NCBI RefSeq assembly: GCF_029395675.1
Contig: NZ_CP115184.1
Location: forward strand, 620,001-684,000
Direction of reading: 5' to 3'
Source of the DNA: Janibacter cremeus
GTDB lineage: Bacteria; Actinomycetota; Actinomycetes; Actinomycetales; Dermatophilaceae
Length of the DNA stretch: 64,000 nt
In this document: piece after piece, positions 16,166 to 24,669 of the stretch
Layout: each line of letters starts with the position of its first letter
Numbering within the stretch: position 1 is the first letter of the stretch
Translations under genes and position numbers: made by a program
The notes under the pieces: generated by a model
What the model was told of the DNA's origin: nothing
The model's input: the letters and a program-made list of their open reading frames with translations, nothing else
Database searches by the model: none

Positions 16166-17754
16166 GAGGTCGCGGCCCGAGTGGTGGTCTGGGGCTCGGT
16201 CGTCACCGCCGTCTCCTCAGGGCCGGCCGACTCGGTCGTCGCCTCGAGGTGGATGTACAGGTCCTGCAGGGTCAGGGTGCCGCCGGGGCTGCGCAGTCGC
16301 ACGCTGGATCCGGGCGCGTGGCGGACCTCGATCGCCAGGGTCAGGTCGTCGATGCGCAGGGTGTTGTGGGCCGTGGTGTCCCCGCCCAGCGGGCGGCCGT
16401 GTCGGGCGAGTGCGCTGGTGTAGAGGTCGAGGAAGGCGCGCCGGGCGTCGTCGCCGAGTCGCGCATCGCGGACGGGACCGGAGATCGTCGCGAGCTCGCG
16501 GGCGGCGGCCAGTCGTCGATGGCGCTCCTGCTCCCGCTCGGCCAGACGAGCTCGCTTGGCCGCGGTGTAGTCGACACGGGCACTGGCGCGTCCGCTCGCA
16601 CGCCGCTCGCCGTGGGTGCGCAACGTGACCGGCACCTCGGCGGCGCTGGCGCGCCACCAGCTCCGGGTGGCCGGCATCGGGTCCCCCTCGGGGTCGGCCG
16701 TGAAGGACAGGTGGCGGGCGGGGTAGAGCCCGAAGGTCGCGGCCCACAGGTCGTGGGCCAGGGCATCGTCGGCGCTCTCGAACCACCGGGCCAGGCGCAG
16801 CAGGTCCCCGTAGCGGCTCTGCTGGCGGTCAGCCCCGGCAGCCAGCCGTCGCAGGTTCGTCAGAAGCGAGCGCATCGCGTCGGTGGCCAGCGCCCGGACG
16901 TTGTCGGCGTCCGAGCGTCGACCGGGGGAGCCGATGAACCACGTGTGCAGGCTGCGCCAGTCCTCGGGGTCGAGGCCGGTGGCACGCCGGGCAGCGGTCC
17001 CGTCGATGCCCATCAAGCGGGTGTCTGCGTTGGCGCGCCCGCACAGGGTCGGTATGTCCGGCTCAAGCGCGAGCAACCGGTCGGAGACCTGCGGCATGTG
17101 CCGCGCGACCTCGTCCACGAAGCGCTGCAGGTAGTCGATGAGCGCGGTCTTGAACATGACGAACTCGTCGCGCACGAGGTCGAAGCGGGTGAGCACTTGG
17201 GTCAGGTAGGCGTAGAACTCGCGCGTGGAAGTGACCAGTACCTCGAACTGGGCGAAGAGTGTGGCGATCCGGCTGGCGACGTCCCGCGGGTCCGCGTGCT
17301 CGGTCCCGGCGTCGACTAGTCCCACGAGCTCCTCGAGGCCGGTGAGGATGCCCGGGAGCATCTCGCTGGAGACCTCGCGTGCCCCGTCGGTGTGGGCAAG
17401 CAGCTCCTCGACCTGACGGTGTACGAGCTCCCCGCGAGAGGTGAGCTGATATCGGGACCGGTTGGTCAGGTACTCGCGGACACTGCGCGCCTCGGTCTCG
17501 CGGGGGCTGCGAGCGAGATTGCCGTGCTCGACGAGGTAGGAGAGGCGCTGCTCGACGGTCTCGCGGTCCGCGTCGTGCCCGAGATCTGCGAGGCGAGCGG
17601 TGATCTCTTCCGCCGACTGGTCCGACAAGAAGCCGCTCATCCCCGTCGTGAAGAGCCGCATGATTGCCAGGTACGTCACCGCCTCGTCGTTGACGGCGTA
17701 CCGGAGCGCCCCGAGCGTCTGCCGCTCGCCCGGTGACAACACGTCCTCACTCAT
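16162..17754 (-). CDS. jetA: Wadjet type II kleisin subunit JetA (TIGR02677-like)
   Basis: A 530-residue protein, first gene of the operon. The N-terminal winged helix has ALRYAVNDEAVTYLAIMRLF, then a long helical middle (LVTSTREFYAYLTQVLTRF). The C-terminal winged helix (TTAHNTLRIDDLTLAIEVR) is expected to hold the JetC ATPase head. This domain order is that of the MukF/kleisin-like TIGR02677 family. The start is the first ATG, after a short divergent-looking spacer of 103 bp. A single promoter upstream of 17754 should serve all four jet genes. Confidence 0.93.
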   Translation of the reverse strand: MSEDVLSPGERQTLGALRYAVNDEAVTYLAIMRLFTTGMSGFLSDQSAEEITARLADLGHDADRETVEQRLSYLVEHGNLARSPRETEARSVREYLTNRSRYQLTSRGELVHRQVEELLAHTDGAREVSSEMLPGILTGLEELVGLVDAGTEHADPRDVASRIATLFAQFEVLVTSTREFYAYLTQVLTRFDLVRDEFVMFKTALIDYLQRFVDEVARHMPQVSDRLLALEPDIPTLCGRANADTRLMGIDGTAARRATGLDPEDWRSLHTWFIGSPGRRSDADNVRALATDAMRSLLTNLRRLAAGADRQQSRYGDLLRLARWFESADDALAHDLWAATFGLYPARHLSFTADPEGDPMPATRSWWRASAAEVPVTLRTHGERRASGRASARVDYTAAKRARLAEREQERHRRLAAARELATISGPVRDARLGDDARRAFLDLYTSALARHGRPLGGDTTAHNTLRIDDLTLAIEVRHAPGSSVRLRSPGGTLTLQDLYIHLEATTESAGPEETAVTTEPQTTTRAATS

Positions 17755-17857
17755 GCCGACGCACGATAGTCGGCATGTCGGTGCACGCCCTGCGCGACCA
17801 CGTCGGCTGGGGCTGTGCGATCAGGGCGCGTTCCATTTCCCACCAGGTGACCGCCGC

Positions 17858-18619
17858 TCAGCCGACCGAGGACAGGGTCGACTCGATCGCCGCGACCAGC
17901 GAGACGGGTGTCTCGAACATCGCGTAGTGGCCGGCGTTGGGGATGACCGTCAGTTCGCAGCCGGGCAGCTGCTCCAGCCAGGTCGCCCGCATCGTCTCCT
18001 CGCCGAGGGCGGGGTCGTGCTCGCCGACGACGGCGTGGACCGGCACGCTGACCGCGGGCAGGTCGGCGACGAAGTCGGCGCCCGTCCACGCCTTCAGGTA
18101 CCCGGCCACTGCCTCCGGCCGGGAGTGCTTCGCGGAGTAGGCGACCATGCTCTGGATCCAGCTCCTGGGCTGACGGTTGCCGGTCGTGAAGTCGATGATC
18201 GCGTAGCGGTTGGCGTGGTCCTGCGCCGCGCCGTCGAAGAGGGCCTGCGAGTCGGCATCGAGCGGGACGCCGGAGGCCGGGACGGGACTGATGCCCACGA
18301 CGGCCGTGACGCGCTCCGGGTCACGGCTGAAGGCCCGCAGCGCCATGGCCCCGCCCATCGAGTGACCGACCAGCGCGAACCGCTGCCAGCCGAGCTCGTC
18401 GGCGAGGGCGAAGACGTCGTCGGCGACCTCGTCCAGGGTGTAGCTACTCTCGACGGCGGCACGCGACCCGTAGCCACGCAGGTCGAAGAAGGCGACGCTG
18501 TACGCCTCGGTGTCCACGAGGTCCGGCAGCAGTCCCCAGCCGTCCTCCCCGCCGAACCAGCCGTGCACCGTGATCACCTTGGTCGGGCCGTCACCCACGA
18601 GCGTGTGCTTGATCGTCAT
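17858..18619 (-). CDS. Alpha/beta hydrolase, esterase-like
   Basis: A 253-residue single-domain hydrolase. Oxyanion region TVHGWFGGEDGWG lies near residue 20, nucleophile elbow GHSMGG near 96, acid in AVVGEHDPALGEE, and catalytic His in PNAGHYAMFETP near the C-terminus. This pattern suits carboxylesterases or meta-cleavage-type hydrolases. The upstream frame is open, but the ATG at 18619 has AAGGGGAAGA in front of it. It stands alone between jetA and the MBL gene; substrate unknown. Confidence 0.88.
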   Translation of the reverse strand: MTIKHTLVGDGPTKVITVHGWFGGEDGWGLLPDLVDTEAYSVAFFDLRGYGSRAAVESSYTLDEVADDVFALADELGWQRFALVGHSMGGAMALRAFSRDPERVTAVVGISPVPASGVPLDADSQALFDGAAQDHANRYAIIDFTTGNRQPRSWIQSMVAYSAKHSRPEAVAGYLKAWTGADFVADLPAVSVPVHAVVGEHDPALGEETMRATWLEQLPGCELTVIPNAGHYAMFETPVSLVAAIESTLSSVG

Positions 18620-18713
18620 CGAACTCTTCCCCTTCGTGTCCCTCGACCGCAGCGGGCGCGGCGCTCGCTGCTCCGTCCTTGGTGGTGGGGAGTCTATGGC
18701 TGGGGTGGGACAG

Positions 18714-18751
18714 GGCGAAGGGAGCGGGAGACTCTCCCCGCCCCCTTCGCC
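18714..18751 (-). terminator. Hairpin terminator after the MBL-fold gene
   Basis: Arms 18714-18728 and 18737-18751 (GGCGAAGGGAGCGGG against CCCGCCCCCTTCGCC, 14 of 15 pairs) enclose an 8-nt loop, 15 bp past the stop of the MBL gene at 18766. No T-run follows, as is usual for hairpin terminators in high-GC actinomycetes. Confidence 0.65.
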
Positions 18752-18765
18752 ATCCGTGGGTCCGG

Positions 18766-19977
18766 TCAGCGACGACCGCGGCCGCGCGGCGGCACCGAGA
18801 ACCGGTCGTGGTCCTCGCCGATCGTGGCGCGACCGCCGTAGCCGCGCTGGGCCAGGCGCCGCCACTTGCGCACATCGACCTTCTCCGCGCCGAGGTCGGA
18901 GTAGTGCGAGACGACGAGATGCTTGGCCTCTGCGGCCTCGGCGATCTCACCGACCTTCTCGATGAGCACGTGTGACTGCAGCATGTGGTCGAGGGAGGCC
19001 TCGCCGATGCCGGCGCCCTCGACTCCGATCGCCTCGTGGACGAAGAGGTCCGTGCCCTGGGCCATCTCGATGAGGTTGTCCGACCGGCGCGTGTCCCCGG
19101 AGAAGGTCACCGACCCGTACTCGGTGTCGAAGCGGTAGGCGAACGCCGGGAAGACCGGTCCGTGCGGCACGAGCGTGGCGGTGACCTCGACCTTGTCGTC
19201 CTTGAAGATGCGGAAGGGGCGCATCCGCGGCGACGTGTTCTCGAAGGTGGCACCGGTCCCGGCCGGGAGGTCGATCTCGTGCACGTCCATGAGGGTGCGG
19301 ATGTCGGCGACGTTCATGTCCCGCAGGAAGACGTTCATGCTGTACGCGTAGGCGTTGTGCAGCGCCTCGGTCATCTGGGCCGTGCCGGGCGTCGGGTTGT
19401 CCGGGTTGACCGTCGGGACCGAGCCACCGCCGAACTTCGGCGGCAGACCACCGGCCGGGCCGGGACCGTGGATCGGGACGGGACCGGTGATGTGGTCACC
19501 GTTCTGGTTCTTGATGTGGCCGCCCAGCATGAAGAAGTTGTAGTAGTCGGCGAAGTGGTCCGCGTGCAGGTGGGTCAGGAAGATGCCGGCGAGCGAGTCG
19601 AATCGCAGTCCGGCAGTGGCGAACTGGGTCACCGACGAGCGGCCGCAGTCCACGACGTACGTGCGGCCGTCCACGACGAGCGCGCTGGACGTGCCGACGT
19701 GGTGGATGTCGACGGGTGGACCGGCGAGGGTGCCCAGCAGGACCAGCTCCATGCCCTGCGGCGGGCCGGCGCTCGGGGGTTTGCCGCGTCCGTGGGCGGC
19801 GGCGAGCTGCGGGGTCAGCGCGAGCCCGGAGGCTGCGCCGATCCCAGCCATGATCGAGCGGCGGGAGAGCCCGCTGCCGGTGCGCGCCTCGTCGATGGCT
19901 TCGTCGCGCTCACTCCGTACCGGCTTGTGGGGGAGGTGGTCGCACAGGCACTCGGGTCCGTGGTCGTCGTGGGACAT
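18766..19977 (-). CDS. Tat-exported MBL-fold metallo-hydrolase, RNase Z/arylsulfatase-like
   Basis: A 403-residue protein. The N-terminus has a Tat signal, LSRRSIMAGIGAASGLAL, after a His/Cys-rich leader (DDHGPECLCDHLPHKP) that may bind metal. The MBL core follows with THLHADHFADYYNFF as HxHxDH, then the SGDTRRSDNLIEM Asp ligand and VVSHYSDLG. This is the RNase Z-like branch, whose exported members include arylsulfatases and phosphorylcholine esterases. The export signal rules out tRNA processing. A hairpin terminator follows; the upstream region holds hairpin repeats. Confidence 0.88.
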   Translation of the reverse strand: MSHDDHGPECLCDHLPHKPVRSERDEAIDEARTGSGLSRRSIMAGIGAASGLALTPQLAAAHGRGKPPSAGPPQGMELVLLGTLAGPPVDIHHVGTSSALVVDGRTYVVDCGRSSVTQFATAGLRFDSLAGIFLTHLHADHFADYYNFFMLGGHIKNQNGDHITGPVPIHGPGPAGGLPPKFGGGSVPTVNPDNPTPGTAQMTEALHNAYAYSMNVFLRDMNVADIRTLMDVHEIDLPAGTGATFENTSPRMRPFRIFKDDKVEVTATLVPHGPVFPAFAYRFDTEYGSVTFSGDTRRSDNLIEMAQGTDLFVHEAIGVEGAGIGEASLDHMLQSHVLIEKVGEIAEAAEAKHLVVSHYSDLGAEKVDVRKWRRLAQRGYGGRATIGEDHDRFSVPPRGRGRR

Positions 19978-20069
19978 CAGGTGGAACTCCTTTGTTCGGC
20001 TGACAGCGACGTCACGCTATGGCCGTGCGGAGAGTCTGCCGGGGGCGTTCCGGAGCCGAGAACGTGTGA

Positions 20070-20190
20070 CCGGAGTTCCCGCAGCGAGCGAGCCTCGATT
20101 CCCCGGTGGTTGAGGTGTGAGTTCGCGTAGCGAGCGAGCCTCGACGCCGGGTGGTAGTTCGCGTAGCGAGCGAGCCTCGAAACCACGCCC
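20070..20190. repeat. Hairpin-repeat family, compound copy (three GCGAGCGAGCCTCGA units)
   Basis: The segment GYAGCGAGCGAGCCTCGA occurs three times (about 20081, 20127 and 20162), mixed with GGTGGTTGAGGTGTGAG and an AAACCACG end. These are parts of the same inverted-repeat family seen at 29548, 33206, 41138 and 44408. It fills most of the 250-bp spacer before the DUF222 gene. Confidence 0.75.
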
Positions 20191-20195
20191 GGGCT

Positions 20196-20223
20196 GCGTT
20201 GTCGGTGGTCGCTGGCAGGGTGT
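20196..20223 (+). promoter_or_regulatory. Conserved element directly upstream of the DUF222/HNH gene
   Basis: A 28-bp element that ends four bases before the ATG and is repeated (26/28) at 4286-4313. TTGTCG could be a -35 box with the start codon at the transcript end, that is, a leaderless promoter. There is no ribosome site before the ATG, which supports leaderless translation. Confidence 0.5.
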
Positions 20224-20227
20224 CTTC

Positions 20228-21547
20228 ATGGAGATGGCGGCGCAGTGGCACGAGGCCTACGGGACCGCGCCCGGCCTGCGTGACGCGCTGCGCTCGTTGC
20301 TGCAGGGTGCTGGTGGTGGCGGGGAACTGTGGCGCCTGGGGGAGGCGGAGATCACCGAGGCGTTGGCGGTGGTCGGGCAGGCACGCGTCCTGCTGGACAT
20401 CGCTGAGGTCGACCTGGTGCGTGAGGGCCTGGCGCGGGGGCTGCCGGGTGAGTCGGCGTGGTCGCCGACGGACTGGGTCACCCGCGCCGAGGGGGAGCGC
20501 GCGCCGGACCCGAGTGTGCGGCACACCGCGTCGGTGGTGCGGGTGGCCAAGGCCGGCACCCGGATGGCCGGCCCCTCGGCGCTGAAGGCCGCGGATGCCA
20601 TCAACGACGTACGGGCAGCGTTCCGGGAGGGTGACCTGCCGTTGGGCAAGGCCGACCAGCTGGTGCGCTTCCATGCCCAGGTGGCGCCGGTCGCGGAGGA
20701 GGGCCTGCTCGAGGAGGACCTGGGCGCCCTGGTCGCGGCCGCGAAGGACGACGTCGTCGCCACCGGCCCGCAGGGGCGGCGGCGGGAGCGGGTGCGGGGC
20801 CTGAGCGAGAAGGAGCTGGGCGCGGCGATCACCCGCACCGGGCGGTTGCTGAAGCCGGAGAAGGACATCGAGGGCGAGGACCGGCGCGCCAAGCGTGGCC
20901 GGTCGTTGACCAAGAGTCAGGGCCCGGCCGGGATGAGCCTGTACCGGGTGGTGCTCGATCCCGAGGGCGCGGCGGTCGTCGACGCCGCCCTGGCCGCCCT
21001 GTCCGGGCCGGTCAAGGGGCCCGAGGGTGAACCCGACGAGCGGCCCGCGACCCAACGGCGCGCGGACGCGCTGGTGGAGATCATCCGCCGCGGGGTCGCC
21101 GCGCCGGGGGCGGAGCCGACGTGCGAGAAGGCGCAGGTGGTCGTCACCATCGGCCTGGACGACCTACGCTCAGGCGCCCACGGCGCGGGAGTGACCGCCA
21201 CCGGGCAGGTCCTCGCTCCGAGCGTGGTGCGCAAGATGGCCTGCGACGCGGGGATCGTCCCCGCAGTCCTCGGCGGTGACAGCGAGATCCTGGACCTGGG
21301 CCGCTCGGTGCGCTGGTTCACCCCCGGGCAAAAACGCGCCCTGTGGCTACGCGACGGCGGCTGCACCTACCCCGGGTGCACCATGCCCCCGCAGTGGTGC
21401 GATGCCCACCACGTGGCCTGGTGGTCCCGCGGCGGGGCGACCGACATCGACAACGCCGCCCTGCTGTGTCAGCGCCACCACACCACCGTCCACACCCGCG
21501 ACCTCCACGCGAGCATCACCCCCACCGGCGTGACCTGGCACCTGTAG
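20228..21547 (+). CDS. DUF222 / HNH endonuclease domain protein (13E12-repeat family)
   Basis: A 439-residue protein. The N-terminal 300 residues are the helical DUF222 domain (LGEAEITEALAVVGQARVLL, then the basic RRRERVRGLSEKELG). The C-terminal 90 residues form an HNH nuclease: LWLRDGGCTYPGCTMPPQ, WCDAHHVAWWSRGG and NAALLCQRHHTTVH, with the zinc cysteines and the catalytic His pair intact. These genes occur in many copies in actinomycetes, often with repeats, and behave like mobile or intron-like elements. The ATG at 20228 directly follows the conserved upstream element. Biological role uncertain. Confidence 0.9.
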   Translation: MEMAAQWHEAYGTAPGLRDALRSLLQGAGGGGELWRLGEAEITEALAVVGQARVLLDIAEVDLVREGLARGLPGESAWSPTDWVTRAEGERAPDPSVRHTASVVRVAKAGTRMAGPSALKAADAINDVRAAFREGDLPLGKADQLVRFHAQVAPVAEEGLLEEDLGALVAAAKDDVVATGPQGRRRERVRGLSEKELGAAITRTGRLLKPEKDIEGEDRRAKRGRSLTKSQGPAGMSLYRVVLDPEGAAVVDAALAALSGPVKGPEGEPDERPATQRRADALVEIIRRGVAAPGAEPTCEKAQVVVTIGLDDLRSGAHGAGVTATGQVLAPSVVRKMACDAGIVPAVLGGDSEILDLGRSVRWFTPGQKRALWLRDGGCTYPGCTMPPQWCDAHHVAWWSRGGATDIDNAALLCQRHHTTVHTRDLHASITPTGVTWHL

Positions 21548-21563
21548 CGACCCCGCCCCACAG

Positions 21564-21581
21564 CCCTTCCCCAGGGAAGGG
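21564..21581. terminator. Compact hairpin after the DUF222/HNH gene
   Basis: CCCTTCCC-CA-GGGAAGGG is a perfect 8-bp stem with a two-base loop, 17 bp after the stop codon of the HNH gene and before the convergent glycerate kinase gene. It could serve either transcript; no T-run. Nothing else is recognisable in 21582-21729. Confidence 0.5.
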
Positions 21582-21729
21582 CACACCGGCATGCCCTTGG
21601 AACGGAGCAGTCGTGAGGTGGGTCCCTGGAAGGGCGCGTCCCACGAGGGAAGCAGCCGTGACGCGAGCCAGGCCGTCAAGGGCGACGCACGGACGCTTCT
21701 GCGTGGTGAAGGCCCGTGACGACAACACG

Positions 21730-22797
21730 CTAGAGCCGACCGATCTCCTGCTCGACCACGCGTTGGATGCACTCTGCCGTTCGCCCCCACGACGCGTCCG
21801 CACCGAAGCGCTCACTGAGGTCGACGGCCGTCACCCGGGCGGGCAGGTCGGGCACGTCTGCCCGGATGGTCCCGGCGACGACGAGTACCGGCAGGTCGTG
21901 GGGGAGCGCGGCCTCCACGACACCCCCGACGACCTTGCCGTTGAAGGACTCCGCGTCCAGGGCGCCCTCGCCCGTCACGACGGCGTCGACGTGCCCGAGC
22001 GCCTCGTCCAGGCCGACCTGCTCGGCCACCAGCCGGAGCCCCGGGACGAGTTGCCCGCCGAGCACGAGCAGGCCACCACCCAGCCCTCCGGCCGCACCAC
22101 CGCCGGGTGCGGTCGCGAGGTCGACACCGTGCTCGGCCAACCACCTGTCGTAGACGTCCTCGTAGTGGGCGCGCACCTGGTGCAACCGGTCGGTGAGCTC
22201 GTCGACCTGGTCGGGGTCGGCGCCCTTCTGCGGACCGAAGACCCTGGCCGCGTCGGTGAAGACCGTCTCGACGTCGCAGGCGACCAGCAGCTCGACGCCG
22301 CGATCGACCGGTCGGTCGCCGCCCAGACGGTCGACGACGGCCTCGACGGCCGCCAGCCCGCCGTCGGTCATGGCGGAGCCGCCCAGGCCGACGATGACGC
22401 GGCGCGCCCCGTCGAGGACGGCATCGGCGATGAGCTCACCGGTGCCGTGGCTGGTGGCCGCCTTCGGGTCGTTGACCGAGCCGCCACCGGCCAGGTCCAG
22501 GCCCGAGGCGAGTGCGCTCTCGATGACGGCGACACCGTCCTCGTGGCGCCACCGCGCCTCCACCTCGCGCCCGTGCGGACCCGTGACCCGGCTCGTGCGA
22601 TTGGGGCCGCCGAAGGCATCGAGCATTCCCTCCCCGCCGTCGGCCATCGGCCGGGCCACGACGTCCCAGCCCGACGCCCCGGCCGCCGCGGTGACCGCCG
22701 CGACCACCTCCGGCGCGGTCAGTGACCCCCGGAACTTGTCCGGCGCGGCGAGCAGTGTGCGACGGCCGGGGCCACCCCCTTCGTCCACGGGTGTCAT
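21730..22797 (-). CDS. glxK: Glycerate 2-kinase (GarK/GlxK type)
   Basis: A 355-residue glycerate kinase (glycerate + ATP to 2-phosphoglycerate). Family motifs: APDKFRGSLTAPEVV at the N-terminus, ARPMADGGEGMLDA, GLGGSAMTDGGLAA, FGPQKGADP and VVTGEGALDAESFNGK near the C-terminus. The ATG at 22797 has GGAGGA at good distance and overlaps the stop of the DeoR gene by one base; GTG 22800 is the other option. Last gene of the sugar-acid operon, feeding a three-carbon product into lower glycolysis. Confidence 0.92.
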   Translation of the reverse strand: MTPVDEGGGPGRRTLLAAPDKFRGSLTAPEVVAAVTAAAGASGWDVVARPMADGGEGMLDAFGGPNRTSRVTGPHGREVEARWRHEDGVAVIESALASGLDLAGGGSVNDPKAATSHGTGELIADAVLDGARRVIVGLGGSAMTDGGLAAVEAVVDRLGGDRPVDRGVELLVACDVETVFTDAARVFGPQKGADPDQVDELTDRLHQVRAHYEDVYDRWLAEHGVDLATAPGGGAAGGLGGGLLVLGGQLVPGLRLVAEQVGLDEALGHVDAVVTGEGALDAESFNGKVVGGVVEAALPHDLPVLVVAGTIRADVPDLPARVTAVDLSERFGADASWGRTAECIQRVVEQEIGRL

Positions 22798-23594
22798 CAC
22801 TCCTCCGTGCGACCTGCGGCGACCGGGACCACGTCGACTCCGGCCTCACGGAAGGGCTGCAGACGGGCCTCGCTCGACTCGTCGGTGATGAGCGTCCAGC
22901 CCGGAGGCAACGGCGCCCAGGCGGGCACCGCGCCGGGGGTCAGCTTGGCTGCGTGGGCGAGGACCACTGTGCGGCGGGCGTTGCGCGCCGCGACCTCCTT
23001 GGTCGCGGCCTCCTCGATGGTCGGTTCGCCGACACCCCGGTCGGGGTGGACGGCGTCGCAGCCGAGGAAGGCGATGTCCACCGCGAACCGCTCGAGGACG
23101 AGCTGCGTGACCGAGCCCGTCAGACCGTGGCTGGACGGCGAGACGGCTCCGCCGACGACGATGACCTCGATCGGGCTGTTGGCGAGGGCCAGCGCGATCT
23201 CGATGCCTCGGGTGAGGACGGTCAGGTCCGTTCGGGTGCGCAGGTTCTCGACGAGGTGCGAGGTCGTCGACCCGGCATCGACGAAGATCGTCGCCCCGTC
23301 CTCGACGAGCTCGGCGGCGGCGGCGCCGATGCGCGTCTTGGCGGCCACCTCGAGGGTCATCCGCTCCTGCAGCCGCGTCTCCCGGAAGGGAGCGAAGGGC
23401 TGCGCGCCGCCGTAGGTGCGGGCGATCACGCCCTCGGCCTCGAGCGAGGCGAGGTCGCGGCGCACCGTCGACTCGGAGACCGCCACCGCGACCGAGAGGT
23501 CCTCCACGCGGGTGACCCCGGAGTGCAGCAACCGGACGATCTCGCTCAGCCGCTGGCCACGTCCCCGGTGCATCCCGGCTCGGTGCTCGTTCAT
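22797..23594 (-). CDS. DeoR-family transcriptional regulator
   Basis: A 265-residue sugar-phosphate-responsive repressor. The N-terminal helix-turn-helix reads VEDLSVAVAVSESTVRRDL with the DeoR signature TVRRDLASLEAEG. The C-terminal DeoRC sensor has EDGATIFVDAGSTTSHLVENL and DIAFLGCDAVHPDRG, which bind phosphorylated intermediates. The ATG at 23594 lies 28 bp after the pdxA-like stop; an open frame further upstream would overlap pdxA and is less likely. Encoded within the operon it probably represses, with candidate operators upstream of gntP. Confidence 0.88.
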   Translation of the reverse strand: MNEHRAGMHRGRGQRLSEIVRLLHSGVTRVEDLSVAVAVSESTVRRDLASLEAEGVIARTYGGAQPFAPFRETRLQERMTLEVAAKTRIGAAAAELVEDGATIFVDAGSTTSHLVENLRTRTDLTVLTRGIEIALALANSPIEVIVVGGAVSPSSHGLTGSVTQLVLERFAVDIAFLGCDAVHPDRGVGEPTIEEAATKEVAARNARRTVVLAHAAKLTPGAVPAWAPLPPGWTLITDESSEARLQPFREAGVDVVPVAAGRTEE

Positions 23595-23622
23595 GTGGCT
23601 GCCTGACTGTCGTGGGGGCCGG

Positions 23623-24669
23623 TCACCTGGGCAGGTACTCCTCCCGGATGCCATCGACGAAGGGAGCGTAGTCGACCGCGGCGAGGTAGGCCGAGCGCAT
23701 GGTGCCGTGGTCGGCCTTGCCGCTGCCGGCGATGTCGAAGGCCGTGCCGTGGTCGACGGAGGTGCGCAGGATGGGCAGGCCCACGGTCACCGAGATGGTG
23801 CCGTCGAAGTCGTAGGTCTTGGCGGCGATGTGGCCCTGGTCGTGGTACTGCGAGAGCACCCCGTCGTAGCGCCCGATGAGGCCGTGGTGGAAGACGGAGT
23901 CGGCCGGGATGGGGCCGGTGACCTGCAGGCCCTTGTCGTTGACGGCCGCGACGGCCGGGCGCAGGATCTCGATCTCCTCATCGCCGAAGGCGCCGTTCTC
24001 CCCGGCGTGCGGGTTGATCGCAGCCGTCGCCAGGCGCGGGTTCTCGACGCCGTAGATCTGCAGTGCGCGGTGGGCGCGTTCGATCGAGTCGATCTGCGTC
24101 TCGACGGTGATCTTGTCGAGCGCCTTGCGAAGGGAGGTGTGCCGGGTGGCGAAGAAGATCCGCAGGTGGTGGCCGCCGTGGGCGTCGTTGCGCACGACGA
24201 ACATCGTGTCCTGCTTGGTCACGCCGGTGAGCTCCCCGAGCATCTCGGTGTGGCCGAGGTGCTCGCTGCCGGCGGCCCAGATGGCCTCCTTGTTGATCGG
24301 GCCGGTGACGATGCCGGCGACCTGCTGGTCCATCGCGGCCTTCGTCGCGACCTCGATCGCTTTGATCGCCGCGCGGCCGGCGGTTCCGTCCACGGTGCCC
24401 CACTCGAGCATCGTGTCGCCGAGCACGCCGATGTCGTGGACGTCGATGACGCCCTCACCGGCGGGCGGGGTGTCCCAGCCGTCGACGCTGCGCACCTCGA
24501 CGTCGAGGCCGAGGACCTCGACGGCCTTCTCGAGGGCGATGCGGTCACCGACGGCGATGCCGTGGTGGTCGGGGTCGCCGGCGAATTCGGCGAGGGTCTG
24601 GGCGGTGATCTCGGGGCCGATGCCGACGGGGTCGCCGATGGTCAGGGCGAGGACGGGAGCGGTGCTCAT
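23623..24669 (-). CDS. pdxA2: PdxA2-type 4-phospho-threonate/erythronate dehydrogenase
   Basis: A 348-residue metal- and NAD-dependent dehydrogenase of the PdxA family. Signatures: LALTIGDPVGIGPEIT, GIVTGPINKEAIWAAG, GHTEMLGELTG, INPHAGENGAFGDEE, and the C-terminal YDFDGTISVTVGLP and TSVDHGTAFDIAGSGKAD. In vitamin B6 synthesis PdxA oxidises 4-phosphohydroxythreonine. Beside a DUF1537 kinase, however, PdxA2 oxidises and decarboxylates D-threonate (or D-erythronate) 4-phosphate to dihydroxyacetone phosphate, which is the role I infer. It overlaps the kinase gene by 4 bp (ATGA). Confidence 0.9.
   Translation of the reverse strand: MSTAPVLALTIGDPVGIGPEITAQTLAEFAGDPDHHGIAVGDRIALEKAVEVLGLDVEVRSVDGWDTPPAGEGVIDVHDIGVLGDTMLEWGTVDGTAGRAAIKAIEVATKAAMDQQVAGIVTGPINKEAIWAAGSEHLGHTEMLGELTGVTKQDTMFVVRNDAHGGHHLRIFFATRHTSLRKALDKITVETQIDSIERAHRALQIYGVENPRLATAAINPHAGENGAFGDEEIEILRPAVAAVNDKGLQVTGPIPADSVFHHGLIGRYDGVLSQYHDQGHIAAKTYDFDGTISVTVGLPILRTSVDHGTAFDIAGSGKADHGTMRSAYLAAVDYAPFVDGIREEYLPR

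Noticed and set aside
18766..19977. MBL protein called tRNA RNase Z
   Set aside because: It has a Tat export signal, so it cannot act on cytoplasmic tRNA precursors.
23623..24669. PdxA assigned to vitamin B6 biosynthesis
   Set aside because: It is in an operon with a DUF1537 kinase, GntP permease and DeoR, the catabolic PdxA2 context.
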